NCBI GenBank assembly: GCA_031418395.1
Contig: JANOXL010000141.1
Location: 1-6,361, forward strand
Direction: 5' to 3'
Origin: JANYCG01 sp031418395
GTDB lineage: Bacteria > Pseudomonadota > Gammaproteobacteria > Burkholderiales > Burkholderiaceae_C
Length of the DNA stretch: 6,361 bases
Shown here piece after piece: positions 6,054 through 6,361 of the stretch; within the stretch, counting starts at the first letter, position 1, and each line of letters opens with the position of its first letter. The notes under the pieces were generated by a model. It did no database searches. It saw only the letters and a program-made list of their open reading frames with translations, and was not told the origin of the DNA. The translations under genes were made by a program, and so were the position numbers.

Positions 6054-6073
6054 AATTAACATGGGTGTTAATT
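6054..6073 (-). terminator. Perfect AT-rich hairpin at the stop of the minus-strand frame
   Basis: AATTAACA (6054-6061) and TGTTAATT (6066-6073) form a perfect 8-bp inverted repeat with a 4-base loop. Read on the minus strand, it overlaps the TAA stop at 6074-6072 and ends in TTTTC. That makes it a candidate weak terminator of the minus-strand gene, though the stem is AT-rich and would be unstable. It could equally be a binding site. Confidence 0.35.
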
Positions 6074-6361
6074 ATATAGTTGAGATTGCAAACTGTTCAA
6101 CAGCCTGTTGATGTGCTGTTTGATGGCTTGCGTTTCGGCGTGATTGCAGTTTGGTATTCGTCGCCCGAGTGCTCAATACGCACAGGTCGTCCGCAAGTTG
6201 TCTGCCTGTGTGCGGCATGGATCCGGCGATCGCGTCCGCCTCGGCATCTGTGAGGCGTCCCAGGCCACGCAGTCCGTTGCGGCTGGTCGGTTTGACCCGC
6301 AATTTCCGATCCGAATTGACCGGGCCACCCAAGTCAAACCAGGTTTTGCCATCAAAGTACG
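6072..6361 (-). CDS. Unrecognised protein, C-terminal part (5' end beyond right edge)
   Basis: A minus-strand frame is open from the right edge (first complete codon at 6359) to TAA at 6074-6072, giving 95 visible residues. It begins YFDGKTWFDLGGPVNSDRKL, continues with RVKPTSRNGLRGLGRLTDAEADAIAG, and ends with a Gln/Thr/Ala-rich tail. I recognise no domain in it. The middle, LTDAEADAIAGSMPHTGRQLADDL, looks like a genuine helical protein segment, and the frame stays open in DNA of ordinary base composition right up to the AT-rich spacer. An in-frame TTG at 6332 is a possible start but has no evident ribosome site, so an upstream continuation is more likely. A competing plus-strand frame is also open over the right part of this region, so coding strand is not certain. 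It converges on hslU. Confidence 0.4.
   Translation of the reverse strand, partial: YFDGKTWFDLGGPVNSDRKLRVKPTSRNGLRGLGRLTDAEADAIAGSMPHTGRQLADDLCVLSTRATNTKLQSRRNASHQTAHQQAVEQFAISTI

Noticed and set aside
6061..6111. Tiny plus-strand frame starting at ATG 6061
   Set aside because: It has only 16 codons, no ribosome site, and a start codon inside the loop of the hairpin at 6054-6073.
6153..6361. Plus-strand open frame over the right end
   Set aside because: It is open to the edge but gives an Arg/Ser/Pro-rich product typical of a reverse-frame shadow; the minus-strand reading looks more protein-like, though this is not decisive.

Overview
The window looks like chromosomal DNA of a betaproteobacterium, most probably order Burkholderiales and the Comamonadaceae side of it (Rhodoferax, Polaromonas or Acidovorax-like). 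The reasons are moderately high GC coding sequence, an HslV with a short propeptide ahead of its catalytic threonine, and a DksA with a long lysine/alanine-rich N-terminal extension and a degenerate zinc finger. The lineage is inferred from protein features remembered, not from a search.

Layout, left to right. (1) Positions 1-451 (+) hold the 3' end of a COG0523/CobW-type metal-chaperone GTPase: a histidine-rich metal-binding stretch followed by the CobW C-terminal domain. (2) Positions 452-798 are a gene-free spacer/leader. (3) Positions 799-2103 (+) encode a large DksA. Its C-terminal ~130 residues are DksA, and its first ~205 residues are a basic tail resembling histone H1 or AlgP. The chosen start is a TTG with a good Shine-Dalgarno, not the more upstream TTG in the same open frame. 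(4) Positions 2190-3908 (+) encode a 572-residue protein with a C-terminal STAS domain and probably a second, degenerate STAS-like domain. A plausible sigma-70 promoter precedes it. (5) Positions 4036-4584 and 4581-5909 (+) are hslV and hslU, overlapping by 4 bases (ATGA), which together encode the HslVU (ClpQY) ATP-dependent protease. (6) Positions 5910-6071 are strikingly AT-rich (about 33% GC by my count; about 27% in the first 91 bases). They are packed with dyads and contain an extended -10 promoter-like element with no evident gene behind it. (7) Positions 6072-6361 (-) are the C-terminal end of an unrecognised open frame that runs off the right edge and converges on hslU.

Functionally, the recognisable genes are housekeeping and stress genes: metal homeostasis (CobW-like), stringent-response transcription control (DksA), a possible regulatory STAS protein, and protein quality control (HslVU). 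All recognised genes point the same way, but spacers of 347, 86 and 127 bases suggest several transcription units rather than one operon. Only hslV-hslU is clearly coupled.

I found no clear new defence or mobile system here. The points most worth a second look are the H1-like tail on DksA, the unusual architecture of the STAS protein next to hslVU, and the AT-rich, dyad-rich island after hslU with the orphan reading frame beyond it.
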